Shown here one piece after another: positions 20,498-28,686 of a stretch of DNA of 64,000 bases (the first letter of the stretch is position 1; each line of letters opens with the position of its first letter). Source of the DNA: Chitinophaga filiformis (GTDB taxonomy: Bacteria; Bacteroidota; Bacteroidia; Chitinophagales; Chitinophagaceae); the NCBI RefSeq assembly GCF_021646545.1, contig NZ_JAKIRP010000003.1, positions 1 through 64,000 on the forward strand, in the 5' to 3' direction. The notes beneath the pieces are model-generated. The model had not been told where the DNA came from. It made no database searches and saw only the letters and a list, made by a program, of their open reading frames with translations. The position numbers were made by a program, and so were the translations under genes.

Positions 20498-22387
20498 ATG
20501 GAACAGTACCTGTATCTGATACCTACCCTGCCGCTACTGGGTTTCCTGGTGTTATCAATGGCGGGGAAACACCTGTCCCGTAACTTCATTGCGGGCATCG
20601 GGGCCGGTAGTATCTGCATTTCCGCCATCATTGCACTCATCATCAGTGCAGGCTTCCTGCAATCGCCTCCCGAGAGTGGAGCTTACACACAGGTGTTATG
20701 GCACTGGTTCCTTACCGGTCACTTGTCGGCAGATATCAGCCTGCGCATCGATGCATTGTCGCTTGTCTTCATTTGCGTCATTACGTTCATAGGAGCCCTG
20801 ATCCATATTTACTCCGTTGCATTCATGCGTCACGACCGGGATTATGCCCGCTTCTTCGCCAGCATGAACCTCTTCGTTTGCGCCATGCTGACGCTGGTGA
20901 TGGCCGACAACCTCGTATTGATGTACCTGGGATGGGAAGGCGTGGGATTGTGCAGTTACCTGCTCATCGGCTTCTGGTATGAAACACCGGGCAATTACCG
21001 GGCAGCCAATAAAGCCTTTGTGATCACCCGTATTGGCGATACCGCGATGATCATTGGTCTGTTTCTGCTATTTAGAGAGCTGGGCACATTATACATCCCA
21101 GATATCCTGGCAAAGGCTCCTCAGCAATTCAGCAGCGGTTCTACTACTATTACACTGATCGCATTATTACTCCTGTCGGGCGGAATCGGTAAATCTGCAC
21201 AGCTGCCCCTTCAGACATGGCTGCCCGATGCAATGGCAGGCCCCTCGCCCGTGAGTGCATTGATCCATGCAGCCACCATGGTAACAGCAGGCGTTTATCT
21301 CATAGCAAGAATGCATACGCTGTTCGAACTCTCACCCACTGCTATGCAGATCACTGCCATTATAGGAGCCGTAACACTATTCATTGCAGGCTGCAGCGCT
21401 ATGGTGCAGACAGATATTAAGAGAGTACTTGCCTACTCCACCATCAGCCAGATCGGGTATATGTTCCTGGCACTGGGTGTAGGCGCCTGGAGTGCAGCGA
21501 TCTTCCATTTCTTCACACATGCTTTCTTCAAAGCCCTGCTATTCCTTGCTGCAGGAGCAGTTATTGAAACCCTACACCACGAACACGACATCTTTAAAAT
21601 GGGAGGCCTGAGAAAGAAAATGCCTGTTATCTTTTATACGTTTACAATAGGCGCAGCTGCACTGGCCGCATTGCCCCTGGTCACTGCCGGCTTCTTTAGT
21701 AAAGACCAGATCCTCTGGTATGCATGGAGTGCCAATGGTGGTCACCCGGTACTCTGGACATTAGCCCTGCTGGGTGCGTTCATTACCGCATTTTATTCCA
21801 CGAGGCTGATACTGGTCGTTTTCTGGGGAGATATGAAAACAACACCGGGACATCTTCCGGCACGTGCCATGACCGTTCCGCTGGTCATACTGGCATTCTT
21901 CTCTATAGCAGTAGGCTGGATAGAATGGCCGCATAATCTCTTACACGTTTCTGTGTTCTCGGAAATAGTCCAGCAGGCATTGCCCGCTACCGCACTGAAA
22001 AGCAACCTGCCACCTGAAATAGTATTCCAGCTGATTGCCGTGGGTGTTTCTCTTCTCGGCATCTATACCGGTTATGTGTTATACTACGGACAAAGCGAAC
22101 TGCTCTTGCGATGGAAGCAATCTGACGGTCTGATGAATGTGCGGCATTTCCTGTTTAAAGGATGGAAGTTCGATCAGCTGTATGACATACTGCTGGTAAA
22201 GCCTTTCCTCTTCATTACCGGTATTAATAAATCTGATGTATCCGATAAACTATATACAGCCATCGCTAATGCCAACCTGCATCTCAACAGGCTGTTCTCC
22301 GTATCGCAGAATGGCTCCTTGCGATGGTATGTAACTGGTGTGCTGGTAGGTATCCTGTTCATCATCACCTTACAAATACTGTTATGA
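20498..22387 (+). CDS. nuoL: NADH-quinone oxidoreductase subunit L
   Basis: Largest antiporter-like subunit, 629 residues, at the distal end of the membrane arm. Core motifs are visible: the helix-5 glutamate (LGWEGVGLCSYLLIGFW), the central lysines in GGIGKSAQLPLQTWLPDAM and the following HAATMV helix. The long C-terminal lateral helix region is present. The stop overlaps the nuoM ATG (ATGA at 22384-22387). Confidence 0.96.
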   Translation: MEQYLYLIPTLPLLGFLVLSMAGKHLSRNFIAGIGAGSICISAIIALIISAGFLQSPPESGAYTQVLWHWFLTGHLSADISLRIDALSLVFICVITFIGALIHIYSVAFMRHDRDYARFFASMNLFVCAMLTLVMADNLVLMYLGWEGVGLCSYLLIGFWYETPGNYRAANKAFVITRIGDTAMIIGLFLLFRELGTLYIPDILAKAPQQFSSGSTTITLIALLLLSGGIGKSAQLPLQTWLPDAMAGPSPVSALIHAATMVTAGVYLIARMHTLFELSPTAMQITAIIGAVTLFIAGCSAMVQTDIKRVLAYSTISQIGYMFLALGVGAWSAAIFHFFTHAFFKALLFLAAGAVIETLHHEHDIFKMGGLRKKMPVIFYTFTIGAAALAALPLVTAGFFSKDQILWYAWSANGGHPVLWTLALLGAFITAFYSTRLILVVFWGDMKTTPGHLPARAMTVPLVILAFFSIAVGWIEWPHNLLHVSVFSEIVQQALPATALKSNLPPEIVFQLIAVGVSLLGIYTGYVLYYGQSELLLRWKQSDGLMNVRHFLFKGWKFDQLYDILLVKPFLFITGINKSDVSDKLYTAIANANLHLNRLFSVSQNGSLRWYVTGVLVGILFIITLQILL

Positions 22388-23853
22388 TACTGATATGGAT
22401 GATATGCATTTTACTGGCAGGAGGCATAGTAAGCTGGCTGGCAGCGCGAAGATCACCCCTGCTGGCAAAATGGATTGCCCTGCTTACAGTCACTGCCGAT
22501 CTGCTGATCGCATGCTGGCTCTTTAGCGTCTATAAAGCTTTCCCGGACAATACTTCCTGGTATATCAATTATCAGGCAGACTGGATACCTGCATTGGGTA
22601 TCAGTTTCCACGTGGCCATGGATGGATTCAGCCATGTATTGCTGCTGCTGACCTTTTTCCTGGGCATCCTGGCTGTGCTCTGTTCATGGAAAGAGATTAA
22701 AGAAAAAACCGGCTTCTATTTCTTCAACCTGTTATGGACACTGGCAGGTATCAGTGGTGTATTCATCGCCATGGACCTGATACTGTTCTATTTCTGCTGG
22801 GAAGTGATGCTGATACCGATGTATTTCCTGATCATCTTATGGGGTGATGCACGCCGCCGTTATGCCGGTTACAAGTTCTTTATTTTTACGCAGGTAGGCA
22901 GCCTCTTCATGCTGTTGTCTATACTGGCCTTATATTTTATTCACGGCGACCAGACAGGCAGATATACTTTCGATTATTTCAGCCTGTTGCAAACCGCAAC
23001 AGATCCTGCTATAGCAAAATGGCTCATGCTGGGCTTTCTCATCGCGTTTGCTATTAAACTACCGGTAGTGCCTTTCCATAACTGGCTGCCGGATGCACAT
23101 GGAGAAGCGCCGACGGCGGGTAGCCTTGTACTGGCCGGCTTGTTACTGAAGACAGGCGCCTATGGCATCATCCGTTTTGTGCTACCACTTTTCCCCGAAA
23201 GTGCTGTAGCTATTGCCCCTGTAATGATCCTATTTGGCGTGGCCGGCATTATCTATGGCGCACTGCTGGCCTTTTCGCAAACCGATCTCAAACGCCTGAT
23301 CGCATATACCTCTGTGAGTCATATGGGCTTTGTACTGGTAGGCGTCTTCTCTTTCAGCACCATTGCTATGCAGGGCGTCGTGATGCAGATCCTGACCCAT
23401 GGTCTAAGTACAGGGGCCCTTTTCGTAATGGCGGGCATGCTGAAGGAAAGATTACATACGAGGGATATTGACCGGATGGGGGGCCTGTGGACCTCCATGC
23501 CGGCAATGGGAGGCATAGCGATATTGTTTACAATGGCATCCGCTGGTTTGCCTGCACTGGGCAATTTCATTGCTGAATTCTTCATCCTGCTGGGAACATT
23601 TGGCAGTCATCCGGCATTCAGCATCATTGCCACCCTCGGACTGATCCTGTCTGCCGTATATTCTCTGCGTATGCTGCAGAAAGTATTCATGGGACAGCAG
23701 CATTTTACAGAGCCTGTAAAAGAGATCAGCGCCAGGGAACTGGTTATTATGGCTGCCCTGAGTATCAGTATTGTGGTACTCGGATTATTCCCGCAGCCTG
23801 TCATCGATACCGTGCAACATTTATCTACTATTCATCCGTCACTCCATGAATGA
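22384..23853 (+). CDS. nuoM: NADH-quinone oxidoreductase subunit M
   Basis: Antiporter-like subunit, 489 residues from ATG 22384. That start overlaps the nuoL stop as ATGA and is preferred over the open frame's upstream codon at 22324. The glutamate helix (FYFCWEVMLIPMYFLI) and the lysine helix followed by PVVPFHNWLPDAHGEAPTAGS are intact. Confidence 0.95.
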   Translation: MILIWMICILLAGGIVSWLAARRSPLLAKWIALLTVTADLLIACWLFSVYKAFPDNTSWYINYQADWIPALGISFHVAMDGFSHVLLLLTFFLGILAVLCSWKEIKEKTGFYFFNLLWTLAGISGVFIAMDLILFYFCWEVMLIPMYFLIILWGDARRRYAGYKFFIFTQVGSLFMLLSILALYFIHGDQTGRYTFDYFSLLQTATDPAIAKWLMLGFLIAFAIKLPVVPFHNWLPDAHGEAPTAGSLVLAGLLLKTGAYGIIRFVLPLFPESAVAIAPVMILFGVAGIIYGALLAFSQTDLKRLIAYTSVSHMGFVLVGVFSFSTIAMQGVVMQILTHGLSTGALFVMAGMLKERLHTRDIDRMGGLWTSMPAMGGIAILFTMASAGLPALGNFIAEFFILLGTFGSHPAFSIIATLGLILSAVYSLRMLQKVFMGQQHFTEPVKEISARELVIMAALSISIVVLGLFPQPVIDTVQHLSTIHPSLHE

Positions 23854-25285
23854 GCTACAACTATCAGCCCTGCTTCCTTTCATTGTACTGGCAATGGCCT
23901 CCGTCGTTGTCATATTGCTGATCGCTTTCCGCTTAAGCCATACTGTTATCCAGGTGGTAGGTTTCCTGATGATGTGCCTGGTTGTCTTTGCCACCTGGTA
24001 TGTCAGAGATACACTTCCCCAGGAAATACCCCCCCTCTTTATTGTAGATGGGCAGGCAGCGGTATTTACAGGCCTGATCATATTTTGCGTGCTGGTGATC
24101 GGGTTGTTTTCCTATATCTATTTTGAGGAACGGGAAGAGAACCCCAAAGAGTATTACATACTCCTGTTCCTTGCTACGCTGGGCGCAGCCATCCTGACCA
24201 TCAGCCAGCATTTCATTTCCCTGTTCATAGGACTGGAATTACTGAGCGTAAGCTTATATGCACTGATTGCCTACCTGCGCAACAGGAACAATGCGGTGGA
24301 AGCCGGCATGAAATACCTTGTACTGGCAGCGCTTTCTTCCGCATTTCTCTTATTCGGGATGGCGCTTATTTACATGGAAACCGGCAGTATGAAATTTTCC
24401 GGTATTGCGGAGCAGCTGGCAACGGTAGGGTCATCTCCCCTATTCCTGATGGGACTTGGCACCATCATCGTTGCTGTGGGCTTTAAACTGGCGCTGGTGC
24501 CATTCCATCTGTGGGCGGCAGACGTTTATCAGGGTTCGCCCTCTCCTGTCACTGCCTTCATCGCTACTATTTCGAAGATAGGCACATTTGCAGTGTTGCT
24601 CCGCTTTGCACAGAGTATTCACCTGCAGGAGTATCCGCTGGTGGTTACTATTTTTTCTGTCATTGCCATTGCGTCTATGGTGACGGGTAATATACTGGCC
24701 TTACAACAGCGTAACCTGAAGCGCCTGCTGGCCTATTCGTCTATTGCCCATTTCGGCTACCTGCTTGTAGCATTTCTGCCAGGGAACAATGCTGGCACCG
24801 AAGCCGCCATCTTCTATCTGACTGCTTATTCCATTACCTTATTATCAGCCTTTGGCGTGATCATTCTCTTGTCATCCAGGCACCATGAAGCAGAAGAGCT
24901 GCATACATATGATGGGCTGATCTGGAAGAGACCTATCATCGCAACTGTATTGGCCATCTCCCTGTTATCTCTGGCAGGCATCCCGCTAACTGCGGGTTTT
25001 CTGGCGAAGTTCTTTGTACTGTCAGCCGGTGTACATCAATCTGTCTGGCTACCGTTGATCGTGCTGGTGCTGACCAGTGTAATCGGTCTGTATTACTATC
25101 TGCGGGTCATTAATGCGCTGTTCTCTACAACTGTATCGGCAGAAGCGATACCAAAGCCGGTCCATCCTTTCTTCCATGTATCCACCTACATCACATTAGT
25201 GATCATGGCCGGACTGATATGCTGGTTAGGAATATTTCCCAATCTGACACTGGAGGGCATACGGGATTTTCTGATGCTACATTAG
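23846..25285 (+). CDS. nuoN: NADH-quinone oxidoreductase subunit N
   Basis: Third antiporter-like subunit, 479 residues from ATG 23846, overlapping nuoM by 8 nt. Key elements are the glutamate helix (LFIGLELLSVSLYALIAY), the lysine helix with FKLALVPFHLWAADVYQGSPSPVTAF, and the ALQQRNLKRLLAYSSIAH segment. Last gene of the operon, followed by a hairpin at 25313. Confidence 0.95.
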   Translation: MNELQLSALLPFIVLAMASVVVILLIAFRLSHTVIQVVGFLMMCLVVFATWYVRDTLPQEIPPLFIVDGQAAVFTGLIIFCVLVIGLFSYIYFEEREENPKEYYILLFLATLGAAILTISQHFISLFIGLELLSVSLYALIAYLRNRNNAVEAGMKYLVLAALSSAFLLFGMALIYMETGSMKFSGIAEQLATVGSSPLFLMGLGTIIVAVGFKLALVPFHLWAADVYQGSPSPVTAFIATISKIGTFAVLLRFAQSIHLQEYPLVVTIFSVIAIASMVTGNILALQQRNLKRLLAYSSIAHFGYLLVAFLPGNNAGTEAAIFYLTAYSITLLSAFGVIILLSSRHHEAEELHTYDGLIWKRPIIATVLAISLLSLAGIPLTAGFLAKFFVLSAGVHQSVWLPLIVLVLTSVIGLYYYLRVINALFSTTVSAEAIPKPVHPFFHVSTYITLVIMAGLICWLGIFPNLTLEGIRDFLMLH

Positions 25286-25312
25286 CATCAAATAGACTAT
25301 CATACTAAAATA

Positions 25313-25361
25313 TTAACCAGGCTGCAAAACAGAGTATCTCTTCCTGTTGCACCCTGGTTAA
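25313..25361 (+). terminator. probable terminator of the nuo operon
   Basis: TTAACCAGG (25313-25321) pairs with CCTGGTTAA (25353-25361), and an inner ACAG/CTGT helix extends the stem. It lies 28 nt after the nuoN stop and before the convergent marR gene. The following T-rich run is weak. Confidence 0.5.
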
Positions 25362-25410
25362 TTATTTAACACGGCATTACATTGAGCATGTCACAATATG
25401 TGATCTAAGT

Positions 25411-26052
25411 TCATTTCGCAGACGTGACGATCTCCTCATAAATATCGTCAAACTCCTTGCCTTTATGCGACTGCCAGATACCGGCAAATTTTGTTTCGAC
25501 GCCTTTCAGCAGTTGGAAGCATAACATCTTGTCATCTTCATTCAGGTCATGGAACATGATCTCAGCCAGTTGGCTCATTCTTTTTCTACAGGTCACCAAT
25601 ACCTTCTCACCCTTCGGGGTTACTTTCAACCGTTTTGATCTTTTATCCTCTTTATCAGCATACTCCGTCAGATAACCCAGTTTCTGTAACCTGGCCAGCA
25701 TATCTGTGCCGGTGGATAGTTCTTGTAATGCCGCATAGATCGCCTCGGTCTTTCTCGGTTCATCCAGCTGCTGCACGGTATTGAGCAGGGAATATTCGTC
25801 TACTGTATTGATACCGGTCCCCTCCATGGCAGCAGCCGTATAAATAGCATGTAGCTTGAAGATCCTGCCTATCAGACGCATTAATACCCCGTCAGTACTG
25901 ACAGGCAGAAATTTACCCCTAGGCAGGGGCGTTTTATCTTCTTTTTCTTTTTGATTAGCAAGGTAATACCGGCAAAAATCGGCAACGCTGCCCTCCGGAT
26001 ATTTATCATCGAAAGCCCCCCATTCATTGACGAGCGCAACTGCTTTATTCAT
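25411..26052 (-). CDS. MarR-family transcriptional regulator
   Basis: A 213-residue protein with a winged-helix core (about residues 75-175). It includes the recognition-helix region TGTDMLARLQKLGYLTEYAD and the wing DKRSKRLKVTPKGE. The ATG at 26052 is chosen because a -7 element (26074-26081) places the transcript start about 15 nt upstream of it, which excludes the longer open frame from 26145. It is divergent from a membrane-protein pair, with two tandem 20-bp repeats between them as candidate operator. The extended N-terminus (about 70 residues) is unusual for MarR but known in Bacteroidota members (from memory). Confidence 0.85.
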   Translation of the reverse strand: MNKAVALVNEWGAFDDKYPEGSVADFCRYYLANQKEKEDKTPLPRGKFLPVSTDGVLMRLIGRIFKLHAIYTAAAMEGTGINTVDEYSLLNTVQQLDEPRKTEAIYAALQELSTGTDMLARLQKLGYLTEYADKEDKRSKRLKVTPKGEKVLVTCRKRMSQLAEIMFHDLNEDDKMLCFQLLKGVETKFAGIWQSHKGKEFDDIYEEIVTSAK

Positions 26053-26073
26053 TAAATTACTCTGTTTTCGAAG

Positions 26074-26132
26074 CAAACATAAAATAAATACTTCGGAAAT
26101 GGTATATTTACTACGGAAACGATATATATTTG
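26074..26132. promoter_or_regulatory. divergent promoter region with tandem 20-bp repeats
   Basis: The minus-strand -7 element TATGTTTG lies at 26081-26074 and the plus-strand TATATTTG at 26125-26132. Between and overlapping them are two direct repeats of TACTwCGGAAAyGrTATAT starting at 26089 and 26109, a 20-bp period with 16/20 identity. They are well placed as MarR binding sites controlling both directions. Confidence 0.55.
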
Positions 26133-26181
26133 TAAGACAAATCACGAAATCGAAATATTATATCCGCTAAATCACTATCCA

Positions 26182-26643
26182 ATGATCTTTCAAAGCTTTC
26201 TGTTACTTCACCTGGTGGGGCTGGTGCTGTTTGCAGGGACTACTACCGCCGACTTTGTCTCCTTCCGCCAATTCTGGAAACAATATGCACTGGATGCCAT
26301 TGCGGCAAGACCCATGTTGCAGAGCATGATAAAATTCCCTTTGCTGATGGGACTGGGAATGGCTGCCATCATTCTCAGTGGCGTCGGTATGATGGCTATG
26401 ACCCATGGCGTATTTGGCGAGCAATTATGGTTCAGGATCAAGTTTGCCATTGTGGTGCTTATTATTCTCAACAACATCATCATTGGCAGACGTCTGGTGA
26501 TCAGCCTCAGAAAAAGAATGACGGAGGTTACCAGCGAGGCCGGAGAAACCTTACAGATAAAGCATAAGCTTCGTCTGTTCCATTATGCACAGCTGCTCAT
26601 GTTCTTCGTCATCATCCTGCTCAGTGTTTTCAAGTTTAACTGA
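26182..26643 (+). CDS. four-helix integral membrane protein
   Basis: A 153-residue protein with four predicted helices (about 3-20, 45-70, 82-105, 130-150). Histidines in helix 1 (LLLHLVGLVLFAG), in the HGVFGEQLW loop and before helix 4 (LFHYAQLL) are placed like those of small heme- or metal-handling membrane families, but I cannot assign it. It is divergent from marR and 19 nt before the DoxX-like gene, so probably a MarR-controlled operon. Confidence 0.8.
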   Translation: MIFQSFLLLHLVGLVLFAGTTTADFVSFRQFWKQYALDAIAARPMLQSMIKFPLLMGLGMAAIILSGVGMMAMTHGVFGEQLWFRIKFAIVVLIILNNIIIGRRLVISLRKRMTEVTSEAGETLQIKHKLRLFHYAQLLMFFVIILLSVFKFN

Positions 26644-26662
26644 TCCATTCAAAACAAAGACA

Positions 26663-27049
26663 ATGAAAAAAGATAAAATCATCTACTGGATAGCAACAGG
26701 TATCGTAGCTGCTGTCATGCTGTGGAGCGCTATCAACTTTTCCTTCAATGAGGAAATGAAAGGCGCGTTTGCACACCTGGGACTTCCCGGCTGGTTCAGA
26801 ATAGAACTAACAGTGGCGAAGCTCCTCGGAGTACTGGCCTTAGTGCTTCCTATGGTACCACACAGAATTAAGGAGTTTGCCTATTTCGGCTTTGCGATCA
26901 CGCTTATCTCGGCAACTATTGCTCACCTATCCAGTGGAGACAGTGTGCTGCTTGAAATAGGACATACCTTTTTCTTTGTCAGCCTGGTGGTTTCGTACCT
27001 GTATTATTACAAAATAAATGGCCTGAAGCTGTCAGGGCCGGCCAATTAA
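26663..27049 (+). CDS. DoxX-like family membrane protein
   Basis: A 128-residue four-helix protein of the DoxX/DoxX_2-like group. ATG 26663 (MKKDKIIYWIATG) is chosen; the open frame from 26585 overlaps the upstream gene and starts with a low-complexity Ser/Cys run. The segment HLGLPGWFRIELTVAKLLGVLALV is typical of the family (quoted here for its HLGLPGWF and AKLLG elements). Family members have been linked to redox or drug stress; the role here is unknown, probably within the MarR regulon. Confidence 0.82.
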   Translation: MKKDKIIYWIATGIVAAVMLWSAINFSFNEEMKGAFAHLGLPGWFRIELTVAKLLGVLALVLPMVPHRIKEFAYFGFAITLISATIAHLSSGDSVLLEIGHTFFFVSLVVSYLYYYKINGLKLSGPAN

Positions 27050-27068
27050 TATATTGGCTTTCAGGGTT

Positions 27069-27104
27069 CTTTTATTCCGGATCATGTACGATCCGGGATA
27101 AAAG
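27069..27104. repeat. 15-bp inverted repeat
   Basis: The arms 27069-27083 and 27090-27104 pair fully, with one T-G wobble, around ATGTAC. The AT ends run T-then-A on the plus strand, the opposite of an intrinsic terminator for the DoxX-like gene. A strand-opposite terminator or a protein site is therefore possible. Confidence 0.7.
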
Positions 27105-27137
27105 ACCATTTGTTGGAGAGCAGCTTTTTGGGCAAGT

Positions 27138-27180
27138 TCTTTAGATAGATATATATTTCATATTTTTATCTATCTAAAGA
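27138..27180. promoter_or_regulatory. perfect 14-bp palindromic operator candidate
   Basis: TCTTTAGATAGATA (27138-27151) and its exact complement TATCTATCTAAAGA (27167-27180) flank a 15-nt spacer. That spacer begins with a -7-like TATATTTC (27152-27159). The right arm ends 9 nt before the ATG at 27190. A repressor bound here would cover the promoter; as RNA it would mask the ribosome site. Confidence 0.6.
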
Positions 27181-27189
27181 TCCCTTCCT

Positions 27190-28647
27190 ATGAAGAATGA
27201 TTTCACAAAAGAAGAGTGGGAAACGTGTATCAAGGTATTGCAGGTGCTATCCCGGGATCCTGATAAATCACTGGACACCCTAAGCCTGAAAGGGCTGGTA
27301 ACCAAACTCTATAAGCGGGCCAAGAAAGACAATAAACAACAGGTTGCTGATGAACTGCTCAACAAGCCGGCCGTATCAACACAGCTACTGTCATTGAAGA
27401 AAGTACAGAAGTTGTCTCAAAAGCAAAGTTTACTGAAACAATACGATAAAAAAGTAGTGCTGGCACAGACTGCCATGCATCGCAAATATGAGCTGCCTGA
27501 TACAGAAGACGTACCGGACGCAAAGGAACCGCTGGAACTTGCAGGCTACCAGCGATGTTATATCTGCAAAACACCCTATAAACAGGTACATTTCTTTTAT
27601 CACATGCTTTGCCCTTCCTGTGCTGATGTCAACTACACCCGCAGACATCAGCAGGCCAACCTGGAAGGCAGAGTAGCGCTGATCACCGGCGGAAGAATAA
27701 AGATAGGCTATCTCACCGCCCTGCGCATGTTGCGCGATGGCGCTAAAGTATGGGTCACTACCCGCTTTGCGAAGGACTGCGCTATGCGCTTCAGTCAGGA
27801 AGCCGATTTTGCTGAATGGAATCATCGGCTGAAAATAGTAGCATTAGACCTGCGCAACCTGGCACAGTTAAACAGTTTCATACAATACCTGCAAACACAG
27901 GAAACACACCTGGATATCCTTATTAATAACGCCGCCCAAACCATCAAACGGCCGGTAGCGTTTTATCGGCACCTGTTTGAATTGGAAGAAAGCGATTCAG
28001 ATAATCTGCCGGAAGCGGTAAGACAATGCATTGCTTTTTCAACTCCCTTCCAGTTCCTGACCAGCAGCCATGAACAACAGTTGCTGCCATACGAAACGGC
28101 TACTGCTTTTCCGGCAAACCGTTATGATAAAGACAGGCAGCAAGTGGACCTGAGAACAAGCAATAGCTGGACAATGCGGCTCCAGGAAGTGCCTCCCGGC
28201 GAGATGCTTGAAACGCAGCTGGTGAACGTCACTGCGCCTTTCATGCTGAATAGTCAGCTGAAAGACATGATGATACGCTCTCCCTTTGAAAGAAGGTTCA
28301 TCATCAACGTTTCTGCCATGGAAGGACAATTCAATCGCATATCAAAAACACCTTTCCATCCGCATACAAATATGGCCAAAGCGGCCCTGAACATGATGAC
28401 CAGAACGTCTGCACAGGAATATGCACAGGACCATATATTCATGAACAGCGTAGACACCGGATGGATCACACAGGAAAACCCTTATCCTAAAAAAGAACGC
28501 TTATATGAGGAAGAAGGCTTCGTACCTCCCCTGGATGAAACTGATGGCATGGCAAGGATTTACGATCCCGTAGTAAGAGGCATTAATTTGCCTGAACTAC
28601 CTTTGTTCGGTCATTTTCTCAAAGACTATCTCCCACACGCGTGGTAA
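27190..28647 (+). CDS. SDR-fold protein with N-terminal zinc ribbon, catalytic Tyr absent
   Basis: A 485-residue protein. Residues 1-110 are charged and helical. Next is a zinc-ribbon-like knuckle pair, CYIC (Cys123, Cys126) and CPSC (Cys141, Cys144). From about 158 on there is a short-chain dehydrogenase Rossmann fold with TGGRIKIG and ILINNAAQ. The active-site region has a serine (NVSAME) and the lysine of AKAAL, but the YxxxK position reads TNMAK, so the usual catalytic tyrosine is missing. A 60-residue insertion (about 275-340) interrupts the SDR core. It is followed after 39 nt by the LRR gene, likely an operon. Enzymatic activity is uncertain; a nucleotide-sensing role is possible. Confidence 0.8.
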   Translation: MKNDFTKEEWETCIKVLQVLSRDPDKSLDTLSLKGLVTKLYKRAKKDNKQQVADELLNKPAVSTQLLSLKKVQKLSQKQSLLKQYDKKVVLAQTAMHRKYELPDTEDVPDAKEPLELAGYQRCYICKTPYKQVHFFYHMLCPSCADVNYTRRHQQANLEGRVALITGGRIKIGYLTALRMLRDGAKVWVTTRFAKDCAMRFSQEADFAEWNHRLKIVALDLRNLAQLNSFIQYLQTQETHLDILINNAAQTIKRPVAFYRHLFELEESDSDNLPEAVRQCIAFSTPFQFLTSSHEQQLLPYETATAFPANRYDKDRQQVDLRTSNSWTMRLQEVPPGEMLETQLVNVTAPFMLNSQLKDMMIRSPFERRFIINVSAMEGQFNRISKTPFHPHTNMAKAALNMMTRTSAQEYAQDHIFMNSVDTGWITQENPYPKKERLYEEEGFVPPLDETDGMARIYDPVVRGINLPELPLFGHFLKDYLPHAW

Positions 28648-28686
28648 ACAACATTATTAAGTATAATAACAATAAACCCATTTCAT

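Noticed and set aside
27069..27104. Intrinsic terminator of the DoxX-like gene
   Set aside because: T residues are on the 5' arm and A residues on the 3' arm for the plus strand, opposite to a terminator in that direction.
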